A DNA stretch of 26,456 nucleotides from an uncultured Negativicutes bacterium (GTDB lineage: Bacteria > Bacillota > Negativicutes > Veillonellales > Megasphaeraceae). Each line of letters begins with the position of its first letter. The first letter of the stretch is position 1. A program made the translations under genes and the position numbers. This document shows, in pieces, positions 7,164 through 15,060 of the stretch. Under the pieces are notes generated by a model, which ran no database searches, was not told the origin of the DNA, and saw nothing but the letters and a program-made list of their open reading frames with translations. The stretch covers positions 1 through 26,456 of the forward strand of contig CAADUJ010000016.1 of NCBI GenBank assembly GCA_900752195.1, in the 5' to 3' direction.

Positions 7164-7556
7164 ATGGCAATGACCGATCCGATTGCGGATATGCTTACAA
7201 GAATCCGTAACGCCAATTCGGCTTATCATGAAAAAGTAGAAATGCCAGCTTCCAAGATGAAAGCAGCTGTGCTTGAAATCTTGAAAGAAGAAGGCTTCGT
7301 AAAGAATTATGAATCCGTTGACGAAGGCAAAACGCTGAAAGTCACGTTGAAATATGGTTCCAATAAAGAAAAAGTAATTACCGGCATCAAGAGAATTTCC
7401 AAACCGGGCTTGCGTGTATACGCAAACAAGGAAGAACTTCCTCGAGTTCTCGGCGGTTTAGGAATTGCAGTAATTTCCACGTCCCAAGGTGTTATGAGCG
7501 ATAAGAAAGCTCGTAAACTCGGCTTGGGCGGCGAAGTTATCGCTTACGTCTGGTAA
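7164..7556 (+). CDS. rpsH: 30S ribosomal protein S8
   Basis: S8 binds helix 21 of 16S rRNA and in Escherichia coli represses the spc operon. The 130-residue product begins AMTDPIADMLTRIRNANSAY and ends with the conserved GGLGIAVISTSQGVMSDKKA and LGGEVIAYVW. An ATG at 7170 (MTDP) is also in frame; I kept 7164, which stands about nine bases after GGAGGGAGGT. Its neighbours rpsN and rplF follow the standard order. Whether S8 feedback operates here is not visible. Confidence 0.96.
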   Translation: MAMTDPIADMLTRIRNANSAYHEKVEMPASKMKAAVLEILKEEGFVKNYESVDEGKTLKVTLKYGSNKEKVITGIKRISKPGLRVYANKEELPRVLGGLGIAVISTSQGVMSDKKARKLGLGGEVIAYVW

Positions 7557-7576
7557 AAATATTTGGAGGTGTCAAT

Positions 7577-8119
7577 ATGTCTCGTATAGGTAGAATGCCT
7601 ATTGATATCCCGGCAGGCGTAACTGTAAAGCTCGACGGCCAAGTAATTACCGTTAAAGGCCCGAAAGGCGAACTCACTCGTACGCTTCACCCGAATATCA
7701 AAGTAACTGTTAACGACAACGTTATTACAGTAGAACGTCCGAATGACGAAAAAGAAAACCGTGCTCTCCACGGTTTGACTCGTGCCCTTATCGCCAACAT
7801 GGTAACTGGCGTTTCCGTAGGTTTCAAAAAGGAACTCGAAATCGTCGGCGTTGGCTACAGAGCTCAAATGAAAGGCAAGAAGCTTGCGTTAACGCTCGGC
7901 TTCTCCCATCCTCTTGAACTCGATCCGCCTGAAGGCATTACGATTGAATGCCCCAGCGCTACGCAGATTGTCGTATCCGGTCCTAACAACGAACACGTTG
8001 GTGAATTCGCTGCTAAGATCCGCGGCTATCGTCTCCCTGAACCGTATAAGGGAAAAGGTATCCGCTATGTTGGTGAACATGTACGTCGTAAAGCCGGTAA
8101 AGCAGGCACGAAGAAATAA
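7577..8119 (+). CDS. rplF: 50S ribosomal protein L6
   Basis: L6 lies near the sarcin-ricin loop and the elongation-factor binding site. The 180-residue product has two repeated alpha/beta domains. It starts SRIGRMPIDIPAGVTVKLDG, continues with VKGPKGELTRTLHPNI, and ends with the signature PEPYKGKGIRYVGEHVRRKAGKAGTKK. Length is typical. TTTGGAGGTGTC lies upstream of the ATG. Spacing to rplR is 30 bases. Confidence 0.97.
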   Translation: MSRIGRMPIDIPAGVTVKLDGQVITVKGPKGELTRTLHPNIKVTVNDNVITVERPNDEKENRALHGLTRALIANMVTGVSVGFKKELEIVGVGYRAQMKGKKLALTLGFSHPLELDPPEGITIECPSATQIVVSGPNNEHVGEFAAKIRGYRLPEPYKGKGIRYVGEHVRRKAGKAGTKK

Positions 8120-8149
8120 TTGATATACTAAGGGAAAGGAGTGAATTCC

Positions 8150-8512
8150 TTGAAAAAGAGCAAAAATGCTATTCGCGTAAAACGTCATTGGCGTTTACGT
8201 AAGAACATAAATGGTACGGCTGAACGTCCCCGTTTGAACGTATTCCGTAGCCTTACCAACATCTACGCACAGGTAATTGACGATGTTAACGGTGTTACTT
8301 TGGTTTCGGCAAGCACTCTTGATAAAGAAATCAAAGGTCAGGACGTAAAATGCGGCAACATCGAAGCTGCTAAACTCGTCGGCAAACTCGTCGCTGAACG
8401 TGCCCTTGAAAAAGGTATCACAACAGTAGTTTTTGACCGCGGCGGTTACATTTACCACGGCCGTGTAGCAGCACTCGCTGCAGCAGCTCGCGAAGCTGGC
8501 TTGAAATTCTAA
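8150..8512 (+). CDS. rplR: 50S ribosomal protein L18
   Basis: L18 binds 5S rRNA with L5. From the TTG at 8150 the product has 120 residues and begins MKKSKNAIRVKRHWRLRKNI, with TAERPRLNVFRSLTNIYAQVID in the middle and VFDRGGYIYHGRVAALAAAAREAGLKF at the end. An in-frame GTG at 8141 would add three residues, but that codon is part of the ribosome binding site itself (AAAGGAGTG, 8135-8143), so TTG with an 8-base spacing is better. rpsE follows after 18 bases. Confidence 0.94.
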   Translation: MKKSKNAIRVKRHWRLRKNINGTAERPRLNVFRSLTNIYAQVIDDVNGVTLVSASTLDKEIKGQDVKCGNIEAAKLVGKLVAERALEKGITTVVFDRGGYIYHGRVAALAAAAREAGLKF

Positions 8513-8530
8513 TCAAGGAGGAAATAACAC

Positions 8531-9031
8531 ATGGCAAAAATTGACCATGCAGGTCTCGAATTACAGGAAAATGTCGTATTCATCAACCGTGTTGCTAAGG
8601 TAGTTAAAGGCGGCCGTCGTTTTTCCTTCAGTGCTCTCGTCGTTGTTGGTGACGGCAATGGCCGTGTAGGCGCAGGTTTAGGTAAAGCTGGCGAAGTTCC
8701 CGAAGCTATCCGCAAAGGCGTTGAAGACGCTAAGAAAAATATGATTACCGTTCCTCTTAAGAACGGTTCCATTCCTCATCAGATCACGGGCGTGTTCGGT
8801 GCAGGTAAAGTTTTATTGAAGCCGGCTGCAGAAGGTACTGGTGTTATTGCTGGTGGCCCTGTCCGTGCCGTTTTGGAACTCGTTGGCGTTCGCAACATCC
8901 TCACGAAATCCCTCGGTTCTTCGAACCCGAACAACATGGTTCAGGCAACCCTTACAGGTCTTTCCCAGTTGAAAGATGTCAACAAAGTTGCTGAACTCCG
9001 CGGTAAGACTGTAGAAGAAATTTACGGCTGA
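8531..9031 (+). CDS. rpsE: 30S ribosomal protein S5
   Basis: S5 works in mRNA entry and decoding accuracy. The 166-residue product carries the dsRBD-like N-terminal part with VVKGGRRFSFSALVVVGDGN, then GRVGAGLGKAGEVPEAIRKG. The C-terminal domain has GAGKVLLKPAAEGTGVIAGG and AVLELVGVRNILTKSLGSSN. AAGGAGGAAAT precedes the ATG. The gene runs into rpmD with a 17-base gap containing the next AAGGAGGAT. Nothing in its sequence departs from the family. Confidence 0.97.
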   Translation: MAKIDHAGLELQENVVFINRVAKVVKGGRRFSFSALVVVGDGNGRVGAGLGKAGEVPEAIRKGVEDAKKNMITVPLKNGSIPHQITGVFGAGKVLLKPAAEGTGVIAGGPVRAVLELVGVRNILTKSLGSSNPNNMVQATLTGLSQLKDVNKVAELRGKTVEEIYG

Positions 9032-9048
9032 TAAGGAGGATACACGTC

Positions 9049-9228
9049 ATGTCTCAAGTAAAGGTTACTCTCGTCAAGAGCGTTGCCGGTCGTCCTGCCG
9101 ATCAGCGAGCAACCGTAGTCGCTCTTGGACTGCACAAGACCAATTCCACAGTAGTGAAAGAAGCTACGCCTCAGATCAAAGGCATGCTTCACAAAGTAGA
9201 ACACTTAGTTAAAGTAGAAGAAATTTAA
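9049..9228 (+). CDS. rpmD: 50S ribosomal protein L30
   Basis: L30 is a small large-subunit protein that many bacteria lack. The 59-residue product SQVKVTLVKSVAGRPADQRA continues with TVVALGLHKTNSTVVKEATP and KGMLHKVEHLVKVEEI, matching bacterial L30 in length and pattern. I found it by reading the gap between rpsE and rplO: an ATG at 9049 after AAGGAGGATACACGTC and a TAA at 9226-9228. Its order rpsE-rpmD-rplO is standard. Confidence 0.95.
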   Translation: MSQVKVTLVKSVAGRPADQRATVVALGLHKTNSTVVKEATPQIKGMLHKVEHLVKVEEI

Positions 9229-9249
9229 TATAGAAGGAGGTGCGCTAGA

Positions 9250-9714
9250 TTGAAACTTCATGAAATGAGCATTGTTCCCGGATCTAAAAAGAAACGTACC
9301 CGTGTAGGCCGCGGTACTGGTTCTGGTAATGGTACTACAGCCGGTAGAGGTAATAAAGGTCAGAATTCACGTAGCGGTGGCGGCGTTCGTCCTGGTTTTG
9401 AAGGCGGCCAGATGCCGTTGTACCGTTTGCTTCCGAAACGTGGCTTCAAGAACGTTTGGGCTAAGCAGTATGCTGAAATCAACGTTTCCGTTCTCAATCG
9501 TTTTGAAAACGGCACGACTGTTGATCCTGTCGTACTCGTTGAAGCTGGCATCATTAAAAACGTTCGCGATGGCATTCGCGTTCTAGGCAATGGAGATTTA
9601 GAAAAATCCCTTACCGTAATTGCTAACGGCTTTACGAAATCTGCAAAAGCAAAAATCGAAGCAGCTGGAGGTAAGACAGTCGTACCGGGAGAAGAACCGG
9701 TCGCTGAACAGTAG
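9250..9714 (+). CDS. rplO: 50S ribosomal protein L15
   Basis: L15 is a late-assembly protein with a long glycine-rich N-terminal extension. The 154-residue product begins MKLHEMSIVPGSKKKRTRVG and continues RGTGSGNGTTAGRGNKGQNS, then FEGGQMPLYRLLPKRGF. The C-terminal domain ends with AKAKIEAAGGKTVVPGEEPV. It starts with TTG at 9250, supported by AAGGAGGTGCGC; the nearest ATG is at codon 5 inside the conserved start. secY follows after 12 bases. Confidence 0.95.
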   Translation: MKLHEMSIVPGSKKKRTRVGRGTGSGNGTTAGRGNKGQNSRSGGGVRPGFEGGQMPLYRLLPKRGFKNVWAKQYAEINVSVLNRFENGTTVDPVVLVEAGIIKNVRDGIRVLGNGDLEKSLTVIANGFTKSAKAKIEAAGGKTVVPGEEPVAEQ

Positions 9715-9726
9715 GGGTGATTTGAG

Positions 9727-10989
9727 ATGTTAGAAAACATCCAAAACGTTGTGAATGTACCGGAGTTCCGCAAGCGGGCCATATTTACGCTCATTATGTT
9801 CGTTGTGTTCCGCTTCGGTGTGCATATTCCGGTTCCCGGCGTTGATTCGACAGTTATCGAATCGTTATTCAGCAGCGGCAACTTGTTTGGTCTTTTGGAC
9901 TTGTTCTCTGGCGGTGCCTTGAGCAAGTTCTCCGTGTTGGCTATGAGTATCACACCATATATCAACGCGTCCATCATCATGCAGCTGCTGACCTCTGTCG
10001 TTCCGACCTTTGAACAATGGGCAAAAGACAATCAGGACGGCCGTGATAAAATTCAGAAGGTTACACGCTGGGGCACGGTCATCCTCGGTTTCATTCAGGC
10101 TTTTGCCATGAGCTATGCCCTTAAAGTGAATGATGCACTTGTCGTCAATAGCTGGGCTAGCGTATTTATGGTATCCATCATCCTCACAGCAGGAACGTGC
10201 TTCCTCATGTGGCTCGGTGATCAGATTACAGCCGGTGGTATCGGCAACGGCATTTCACTCATCATCTTTGCTGGTATCGTAGCCCGTTTCCCGAATGGCG
10301 TCAGCACAGTATACAAATACGTGCAGGCAGGTACGATCAATATTTTTCAGGCGCTGGTATTCGCCATTATCGCTCTGGCAATGATCGTCGTCGTCATCGA
10401 AGTCACACAGGGACAGCGGCGCGTATCAGTACAGTATGCAAAACGTATCGTCGGCCGCAAGATGTATGGTGGCCATACGACACACATTCCCTTGAAAGTA
10501 AATCAGGCAGGCGTTATCCCAATCATCTTCGCTTCGTCTGTCCTCATGTTCCCTATCACGATTGCACAGTTTGTGCAGAATGAAACGGTACAGTGGATTG
10601 CAAGCTTCTTTGCATGGGGCACCATTACCAACACGGTTATGTACGCCTTGCTCATTATGTTCTTCACATATTTCTATACTGCCATTACGCTTAATATACC
10701 GCAGCTTACGGAAAACATGCAGAAGTACGGCGGCTTCATTCCTGGCATTCGTCCTGGTCAGCCGACAGCTAAGTTCATCGATCGCATCATGACGCGCATC
10801 ACCTTGGCTGGTGCCTTTTTCCTGGCATTCGTTGCGATTCTGCCGAATTTCATTGGCTGGATTACAGGTATCGAAGGCGTTTATTTTGGCGGTACAGCCT
10901 TGCTCATCGTCGTCGGCGTTGGTATCGATACGATGAAACAAGCTGAATCACTTGTCCTGAACAAGCAATATCAGGGGTTCATGAAATAA
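9727..10989 (+). CDS. secY: Preprotein translocase subunit SecY
   Basis: SecY is the channel-forming subunit of the Sec translocon in the cytoplasmic membrane. The 420-residue product fits the family, with about ten membrane segments. Landmarks are FRFGVHIPVPGVDSTVIESL near the start, the plug region SGGALSKFSVLAMSITPYIN, the cytosolic loop QGQRRVSVQYAKRIVGRKMY, then THIPLKVNQAGVIPIIFASS, and IPGIRPGQPTAKFIDRIMTR in the last cytosolic loop used by SecA and the ribosome. It follows rplO in the usual place and has only a short RBS, GGGGTGATTTGAG. Placing it with ribosomal proteins couples translocon supply to ribosome synthesis. Confidence 0.98.
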   Translation: MLENIQNVVNVPEFRKRAIFTLIMFVVFRFGVHIPVPGVDSTVIESLFSSGNLFGLLDLFSGGALSKFSVLAMSITPYINASIIMQLLTSVVPTFEQWAKDNQDGRDKIQKVTRWGTVILGFIQAFAMSYALKVNDALVVNSWASVFMVSIILTAGTCFLMWLGDQITAGGIGNGISLIIFAGIVARFPNGVSTVYKYVQAGTINIFQALVFAIIALAMIVVVIEVTQGQRRVSVQYAKRIVGRKMYGGHTTHIPLKVNQAGVIPIIFASSVLMFPITIAQFVQNETVQWIASFFAWGTITNTVMYALLIMFFTYFYTAITLNIPQLTENMQKYGGFIPGIRPGQPTAKFIDRIMTRITLAGAFFLAFVAILPNFIGWITGIEGVYFGGTALLIVVGVGIDTMKQAESLVLNKQYQGFMK

Positions 10990-11002
10990 GGAGGTAGTTT
11001 GA

Positions 11003-11653
11003 ATGTATATTCTGTTAATGGGTCCTCCCGGGGCTGGTAAAGGAACTCAGGCAGAACGTCTGATTGAACAGTACGGTATTCCTCAGATCTCCACGGGCGA
11101 TATGTTCCGTGCAGCTGTCAAGGAACAGACTCCTCTTGGCCTTGAAGCTAAAAAGTACATGGATAACGGTCAGCTCGTTCCTGATGCCGTCACAGTCGGT
11201 ATCGTAAAAGAACGTCTGTCCAAGGATGACTGCAAGAAAGGGTTTATCCTTGACGGTTTCCCACGTACGACAAGTCAGGCTGTATCTCTTGACGCTATTC
11301 TCCGTGATGTTGGCATCAAGCTCGACGGCGTCATTAACATCGCTGTTCCTGACGAAGAACTGATTAAGCGTACAACAGGTCGTCAGATTTGCCGCTCCTG
11401 CGGTGCGACCTATCATCTGACCTTCAAACCTTCCAAAGTGAAGAACGTTTGTGATAAATGTGGCGGTGAATTATACCAGCGTGATGACGATAAGATGGAA
11501 ACTGTTAAGAAACGTCTCAGCGTCTATGCAGCGCAGACAAAACCGCTCATCGATTACTATAAGAACTCCAATCTCTACATCGAAGTTGATGGAAAACAGA
11601 GTATGGACGATGTATATAAAGATATCGTAGCGAGCCTTGAAAAGAGTAAATAA
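11003..11653 (+). CDS. adk: Adenylate kinase (zinc-binding LID form)
   Basis: Adenylate kinase converts AMP and ATP to two ADP in the cytosol. The 216-residue product has the P-loop GPPGAGKGT at residues 7-15, the AMP-binding STGDMFR (30-36) and DGFPRT (84-89), and a long LID domain with four cysteines, C130-X2-C133 and C150-X2-C153, the structural zinc site common in Gram-positive enzymes. It starts with ATG after AAGGAGGTAGTTTGA, 13 bases behind secY, and is followed only two bases later by map. The secY-adk-map order is standard. Confidence 0.98.
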   Translation: MYILLMGPPGAGKGTQAERLIEQYGIPQISTGDMFRAAVKEQTPLGLEAKKYMDNGQLVPDAVTVGIVKERLSKDDCKKGFILDGFPRTTSQAVSLDAILRDVGIKLDGVINIAVPDEELIKRTTGRQICRSCGATYHLTFKPSKVKNVCDKCGGELYQRDDDKMETVKKRLSVYAAQTKPLIDYYKNSNLYIEVDGKQSMDDVYKDIVASLEKSK

Positions 11654-11655
11654 GA

Positions 11656-12411
11656 ATGATTATATTAAAATCTAAACGGGAAATTGAGTATATTCGTGAA
11701 GCCGGCCGCATAACTGCCGACGCCTTACAGCTGATGCGAGAAATCGCAAAGCCCGGTATTACCACTGGTGAGCTGGATCAGCGTTGCGAAGAATACATCC
11801 GCAGCCGCGGCGCATTTCCGAGTTGCAAAGGCTATTATGGGTTTCCGGCCACGATTTGTGCCAGTGTGAATGACGAAGTCGTACACGGCATCCCAGGCCA
11901 CCGTAAATTAAAAGATGGCGACATAATCAGCATCGATTTGGTTGTGAATAAGGATGGCTATCATGGTGATTCTTGTATTACGATTCCCATTGGCCACGTC
12001 AATCCACATACCATGAAACTTCTTCAAGTTACGGAAGAATCTTTATACAAAGGCATTGAACAGGCTGTAGCTGGCAACCACCTGGGTGACATCGGCCATG
12101 CCGTACAGTCTTATGCCGAATCATTCGGCTATGGTGTTGTCCGCGACTACGTCGGTCATGGCATTGGCTCGGACATGCACGAAGATCCGGAAGTTCCGAA
12201 TTATGGCTTAGCCGGCCACGGTGAAATCCTCGAACCGGGCATGGTCCTTTGCATCGAACCGATGATTACCATGGGTTCCTACAAAAACCACCGCCTGAAA
12301 AACGGTTGGACTGTGGTATCGAACGATCACAAGCCGGCAGCTCATTTTGAACATACTGTAGCTATCACCGAACACGGTCCGGAAATTCTTACACTCCGGT
12401 CCCAGGATTAA
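11656..12411 (+). CDS. map: Type I methionine aminopeptidase
   Basis: This enzyme removes the initiator methionine from new proteins. The 251-residue product has all five metal ligands of the family: D94 (SIDLVV), D105 (YHGDS), H168 (VGHGIG), E201 (CIEPM) and E232 (FEHTVA), plus the substrate-binding H77 (VVHGIP). There is no N-terminal SH3-binding zinc extension, so it is the short bacterial class. The start is two bases after the adk stop and no strong ribosome binding site is visible beyond GAGTAAATAAG, suggesting coupling to adk. In several Firmicutes a KOW-domain gene stands between map and infA; here infA follows directly after 20 bases. Confidence 0.97.
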   Translation: MIILKSKREIEYIREAGRITADALQLMREIAKPGITTGELDQRCEEYIRSRGAFPSCKGYYGFPATICASVNDEVVHGIPGHRKLKDGDIISIDLVVNKDGYHGDSCITIPIGHVNPHTMKLLQVTEESLYKGIEQAVAGNHLGDIGHAVQSYAESFGYGVVRDYVGHGIGSDMHEDPEVPNYGLAGHGEILEPGMVLCIEPMITMGSYKNHRLKNGWTVVSNDHKPAAHFEHTVAITEHGPEILTLRSQD

Positions 12412-12431
12412 GCGGGTATAGGAGGTAACTC

Positions 12432-12650
12432 ATGTCCAAACAAGATGTCATTGAAGTAGAAGGCGTCGTTGTAGAAGCCCTTCCCAATGCCATGTTCAAG
12501 GTAAAATTAGAAAACGAACACATCGTTTTAGCACACGTTTCCGGTAAAATGCGTATGAACTTCATCCGCATTCTTCCCGGTGACCGGGTAACACTGGAAC
12601 TCACACCGTACGACCTTAACCGTGGTCGTATCACGTATCGCTTTAAATAA
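12432..12650 (+). CDS. infA: Translation initiation factor IF-1
   Basis: IF-1 binds the 30S A site during initiation. The 72-residue product has exactly the family length: KQDVIEVEGVVVEALPNAMF, KVKLENEHIVLAHVSGKMRM and GDRVTLELTPYDLNRGRITY, ending RFK, a single S1/OB fold. AGGAGGTAACTC precedes the ATG. It leads the infA-rpmJ-rpsM-rpsK-rpoA-rplQ block, which reads on from map without terminator. Confidence 0.98.
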   Translation: MSKQDVIEVEGVVVEALPNAMFKVKLENEHIVLAHVSGKMRMNFIRILPGDRVTLELTPYDLNRGRITYRFK

Positions 12651-12674
12651 GGTTGAGTACGCAGGAGGTTAATT

Positions 12675-12788
12675 ATGAAGGTAAAACCGTCGGTAAAGAA
12701 AATTTGCGAAAAATGCAAAATCATTAAACGCAAAGGCCGCGTCATGGTTATTTGCGAAAATCCGAAACATAAACAGAAACAGGGTTAA
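12675..12788 (+). CDS. rpmJ: 50S ribosomal protein L36, zinc-binding form
   Basis: L36 is the smallest large-subunit protein. The 37-residue product MKVKPSVKKICEKCKIIKRK plus GRVMVICENPKHKQKQG carries the zinc ligands C11, C14, C27 and H32, so this is the zinc-dependent type. I located it by reading the gap between infA and rpsM: an ATG at 12675 after AGGAGGTTAATT and a TAA at 12786-12788. It contrasts with the zinc-free S14 in the same operon. Confidence 0.97.
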   Translation: MKVKPSVKKICEKCKIIKRKGRVMVICENPKHKQKQG

Positions 12789-12808
12789 TCATTCAGGAGG
12801 TGAATTAG

Positions 12809-13177
12809 ATGGCACGTATAGCCGGTGTAGATTTACCACGTGACAAACGTGTAGAAGTAGGTTTAACATATATTTTGGGTATCGGTCTTTCCTCTTCCCA
12901 GGCAATCCTTGCTAAGACAGGTATTAATCCGGATACCCGCGTTCGCGACCTCACAGAAGAAGAAGTTCAAAAAATCCGTGAAGTCATCGGTTCTGACTAC
13001 AAAGTAGAAGGTGACCTTCGTCGCGACACTGCTCTTAACATCAAACGTCTTATCGAAGTAAATTCCTATCGTGGCAAACGTCATCGTGCAGGTCTCCCTG
13101 TTCGCGGTCAGCGCACAAAGACAAATGCTCGTACACGTAAAGGTCCGCGTAAAGCCGTAGCTGGCAAGAAAAAATAA
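12809..13177 (+). CDS. rpsM: 30S ribosomal protein S13
   Basis: S13 lies in the small-subunit head and makes bridges to the large subunit and contacts with P-site tRNA. The 122-residue product begins ARIAGVDLPRDKRVEVGLTY, has YILGIGLSSSQAIL with the helix-two-turn-helix region, and ends in the basic tail RAGLPVRGQRTKTNARTRKG followed by PRKAVAGKKK. AGGAGGTGAATTAG precedes the ATG. rpsK follows after 25 bases. Confidence 0.97.
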   Translation: MARIAGVDLPRDKRVEVGLTYILGIGLSSSQAILAKTGINPDTRVRDLTEEEVQKIREVIGSDYKVEGDLRRDTALNIKRLIEVNSYRGKRHRAGLPVRGQRTKTNARTRKGPRKAVAGKKK

Positions 13178-13202
13178 TCCGTAAGTAAGGAGGGAAACGA
13201 TT

Positions 13203-13592
13203 TTGGCTAAGAACGTAAGAACCAATAAAAGAAAAGAAAAGAAACATGTAGAATCTGGTGCAGCACATATCCGTTCTACTTTCAATAACACAATTGTTAC
13301 GATCAGCGATCAAAAGGGTAATACTCTGAGCTGGGCAAGTGCCGGCGAAATGGGTTTCCGTGGCTCCCGTAAGAGCACTCCTTTCGCAGCTCAGATGGCT
13401 GCTGAAACAGCTGCTAAAGCTGCAATGGAACACGGTCTCCGTCAGGTTGACGTATTCGTAAAAGGCCCGGGCTCCGGTCGTGAAGCTGCTATCCGTGCTT
13501 TGCAGGCTGCTGGTCTGGAAGTAAATTCCATTAAAGACGTAACCCCGATTCCTCATAATGGCTGCCGTCCGCCGAAACGTAGACGCGTATAA
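13203..13592 (+). CDS. rpsK: 30S ribosomal protein S11
   Basis: S11 is on the platform at the E-site mRNA path. The 129-residue product has GAAHIRSTFNNTIVTISDQK, SWASAGEMGFRGSRKSTPFA, and the C-terminal signature DVTPIPHNGCRPPKRRRV. It begins with TTG at 13203 after AAGGAGGGAAACGATT, giving MAKNVRTNKRKEKKHVESGA. In many bacteria rpsD comes next, but here 54 bases of noncoding sequence lead straight to rpoA. Confidence 0.96.
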   Translation: MAKNVRTNKRKEKKHVESGAAHIRSTFNNTIVTISDQKGNTLSWASAGEMGFRGSRKSTPFAAQMAAETAAKAAMEHGLRQVDVFVKGPGSGREAAIRALQAAGLEVNSIKDVTPIPHNGCRPPKRRRV

Positions 13593-13646
13593 TGGACTGC
13601 GTTTCTGTTCAAGTTGTATGGATTCTGAAATAGGAGGATTTTCCTG

Positions 13647-14624
13647 ATGATAGATGACAACAAGTTTAAAATTGAAATCGCAGAACAGAGCGATGACGGC
13701 AAATACGGAAAATTCGTATGCGAACCTCTCGACAGAGGTTACGGAATCACATTGGGTAATAGCTTGCGGCGCATTCTTTTGTCCTCTCTTGATGGCGTAG
13801 CCATTACATCCATCAAAATTGATGGCGTATTGCATGAATTTTCAACCATCCCTGGTGTACGCGAAGATGTTACGGACATCATTTTGAATTTAAAGCAACT
13901 TTGCATAAAATTCACTCGAGACGACATTGACGAACTTGACATCACTGTCGACATCAATGGCGAATGCGAATTCACCGCACGGGATCTTGACGTAAACACA
14001 GACATAGAAATTTTAAACCCGGATCTTCATATTGCTACACTCGATTCGGATGCACATATCCATATGCAGTGCCATATCGAACGTGGTAAGGGATATGTTC
14101 CTTCTACGAAGAATAAAAAAGACACGGATATGATTGGTGTCATTCCTATTGACTCCATCTATTCCCCTGTCGTTCGTACGAAGTACGAAGTCGGCAATAT
14201 CCGGGTCGGCAACGAAATGGATTACGATTCGTTGACGCTCGAAGTAACAACTGATGGAAGTATTACAGCTGAAAATGCTGTAGCCAAAGCTGCATCCATC
14301 ATGATCAGCTACCTTAACTACTTCCAGGAAATTGCAACGGACCCGGGTACACGGGATGCTAAGGCTCCTTTCACAGGTGTTTCGGAAGAAGAAAGTGAAG
14401 AAGCTCAGGGCCCGGATGTCAACACGATTAAGATTGACGTCCTTGATCTTTCTGTTCGTGCATCGAACTGCTTAAAGCGTGCTAATATTTACACCCTTGG
14501 CGATTTGATGACGCATACAGAAGACGACCTTGCTAAAATCCGCAACCTCGGCAAAAAATCCGTAGACGAAATCATTGACAAATTGAAGGATTACGGGTAC
14601 GACCTGAAATCCAATGAAGAATAA
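13647..14624 (+). CDS. rpoA: RNA polymerase alpha subunit
   Basis: Alpha dimerises to start RNA polymerase assembly and its C-terminal domain binds UP elements and activators. The 325-residue product has the dimerisation segment EPLDRGYGITLGNSLRRILL, the middle VLHEFSTIPGVREDVTDIIL, a charged linker (EEESEEAQGPDVNT) and a C-terminal domain beginning LDLSVRASNCLKRANIYTLG, which holds the conserved arginine used to contact the DNA minor groove, then LAKIRNLGKKSVDEI. AGGAGGATTTTCCTG lies before the ATG. An intact UP-binding domain fits the A/T-rich element seen ahead of the rrn promoter at the right end. Confidence 0.98.
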   Translation: MIDDNKFKIEIAEQSDDGKYGKFVCEPLDRGYGITLGNSLRRILLSSLDGVAITSIKIDGVLHEFSTIPGVREDVTDIILNLKQLCIKFTRDDIDELDITVDINGECEFTARDLDVNTDIEILNPDLHIATLDSDAHIHMQCHIERGKGYVPSTKNKKDTDMIGVIPIDSIYSPVVRTKYEVGNIRVGNEMDYDSLTLEVTTDGSITAENAVAKAASIMISYLNYFQEIATDPGTRDAKAPFTGVSEEESEEAQGPDVNTIKIDVLDLSVRASNCLKRANIYTLGDLMTHTEDDLAKIRNLGKKSVDEIIDKLKDYGYDLKSNEE

Positions 14625-14641
14625 GTTTAGGAGGATGAACG

Positions 14642-14980
14642 ATGGCTTATAGAAAGTTAGGACGTGACAGCTCTGCACGTAAAGCATTATTGCGCAGCAT
14701 TGTTACCTCTTTGTTCCAGCACGAACGCATCGAAACCACTGAAGCAAAAGCAAAAGAACTCCGCAAAATGGCTGAAAAAATGCTTACCCTTGCTAAACGT
14801 GGCGATCTCCATGCACGCCGCCAGGTACTGGCTTATCTGATGGACGAAGACGTTGTAAAGAAACTGTTTGATGAAATTGCTCCGAAATACAAGGACCGCC
14901 AGGGCGGCTACACACGTATCATCAAAACGGGCTTCCGTAAAGGTGATGCTGCTCCCATGGTAATCATCGAATTAGTCTAA
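14642..14980 (+). CDS. rplQ: 50S ribosomal protein L17
   Basis: L17 is at the tunnel exit region of the large subunit. The 112-residue product has AYRKLGRDSSARKALLRSIV, FQHERIETTEAKAKELRKMA and YKDRQGGYTRIIKTGFRKGD, then APMVIIELV. It is the last ribosomal gene of the series, 17 bases behind rpoA, with a strong terminator 22 bases after its stop. Length matches the short bacterial form. Confidence 0.97.
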   Translation: MAYRKLGRDSSARKALLRSIVTSLFQHERIETTEAKAKELRKMAEKMLTLAKRGDLHARRQVLAYLMDEDVVKKLFDEIAPKYKDRQGGYTRIIKTGFRKGDAAPMVIIELV

Positions 14981-15002
14981 TACAGACACGTTGATCAAGA
15001 TA

Positions 15003-15038
15003 AAAGTCCGCTGTGGATTATCGCAGCGGACTTTTTTT
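15003..15038 (+). terminator. Terminator of the ribosomal protein operon
   Basis: AAAGTCCGCTG (15003-15013) pairs perfectly with CAGCGGACTTT (15024-15034), an 11-bp stem, and seven or more T residues follow. It lies 22 bases after rplQ. Readthrough could reach the DUF3783 gene 22 bases later, because no separate promoter for that gene is evident. Confidence 0.93.
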
Positions 15039-15060
15039 ACAAGGTAAAGGAGGTATAGCT

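Noticed and set aside
15013..15060. GTG start of the DUF3783 gene inside the terminator
   Set aside because: The codon lies in the hairpin; the ATG at 15061 has AAAGGAGGT directly upstream.
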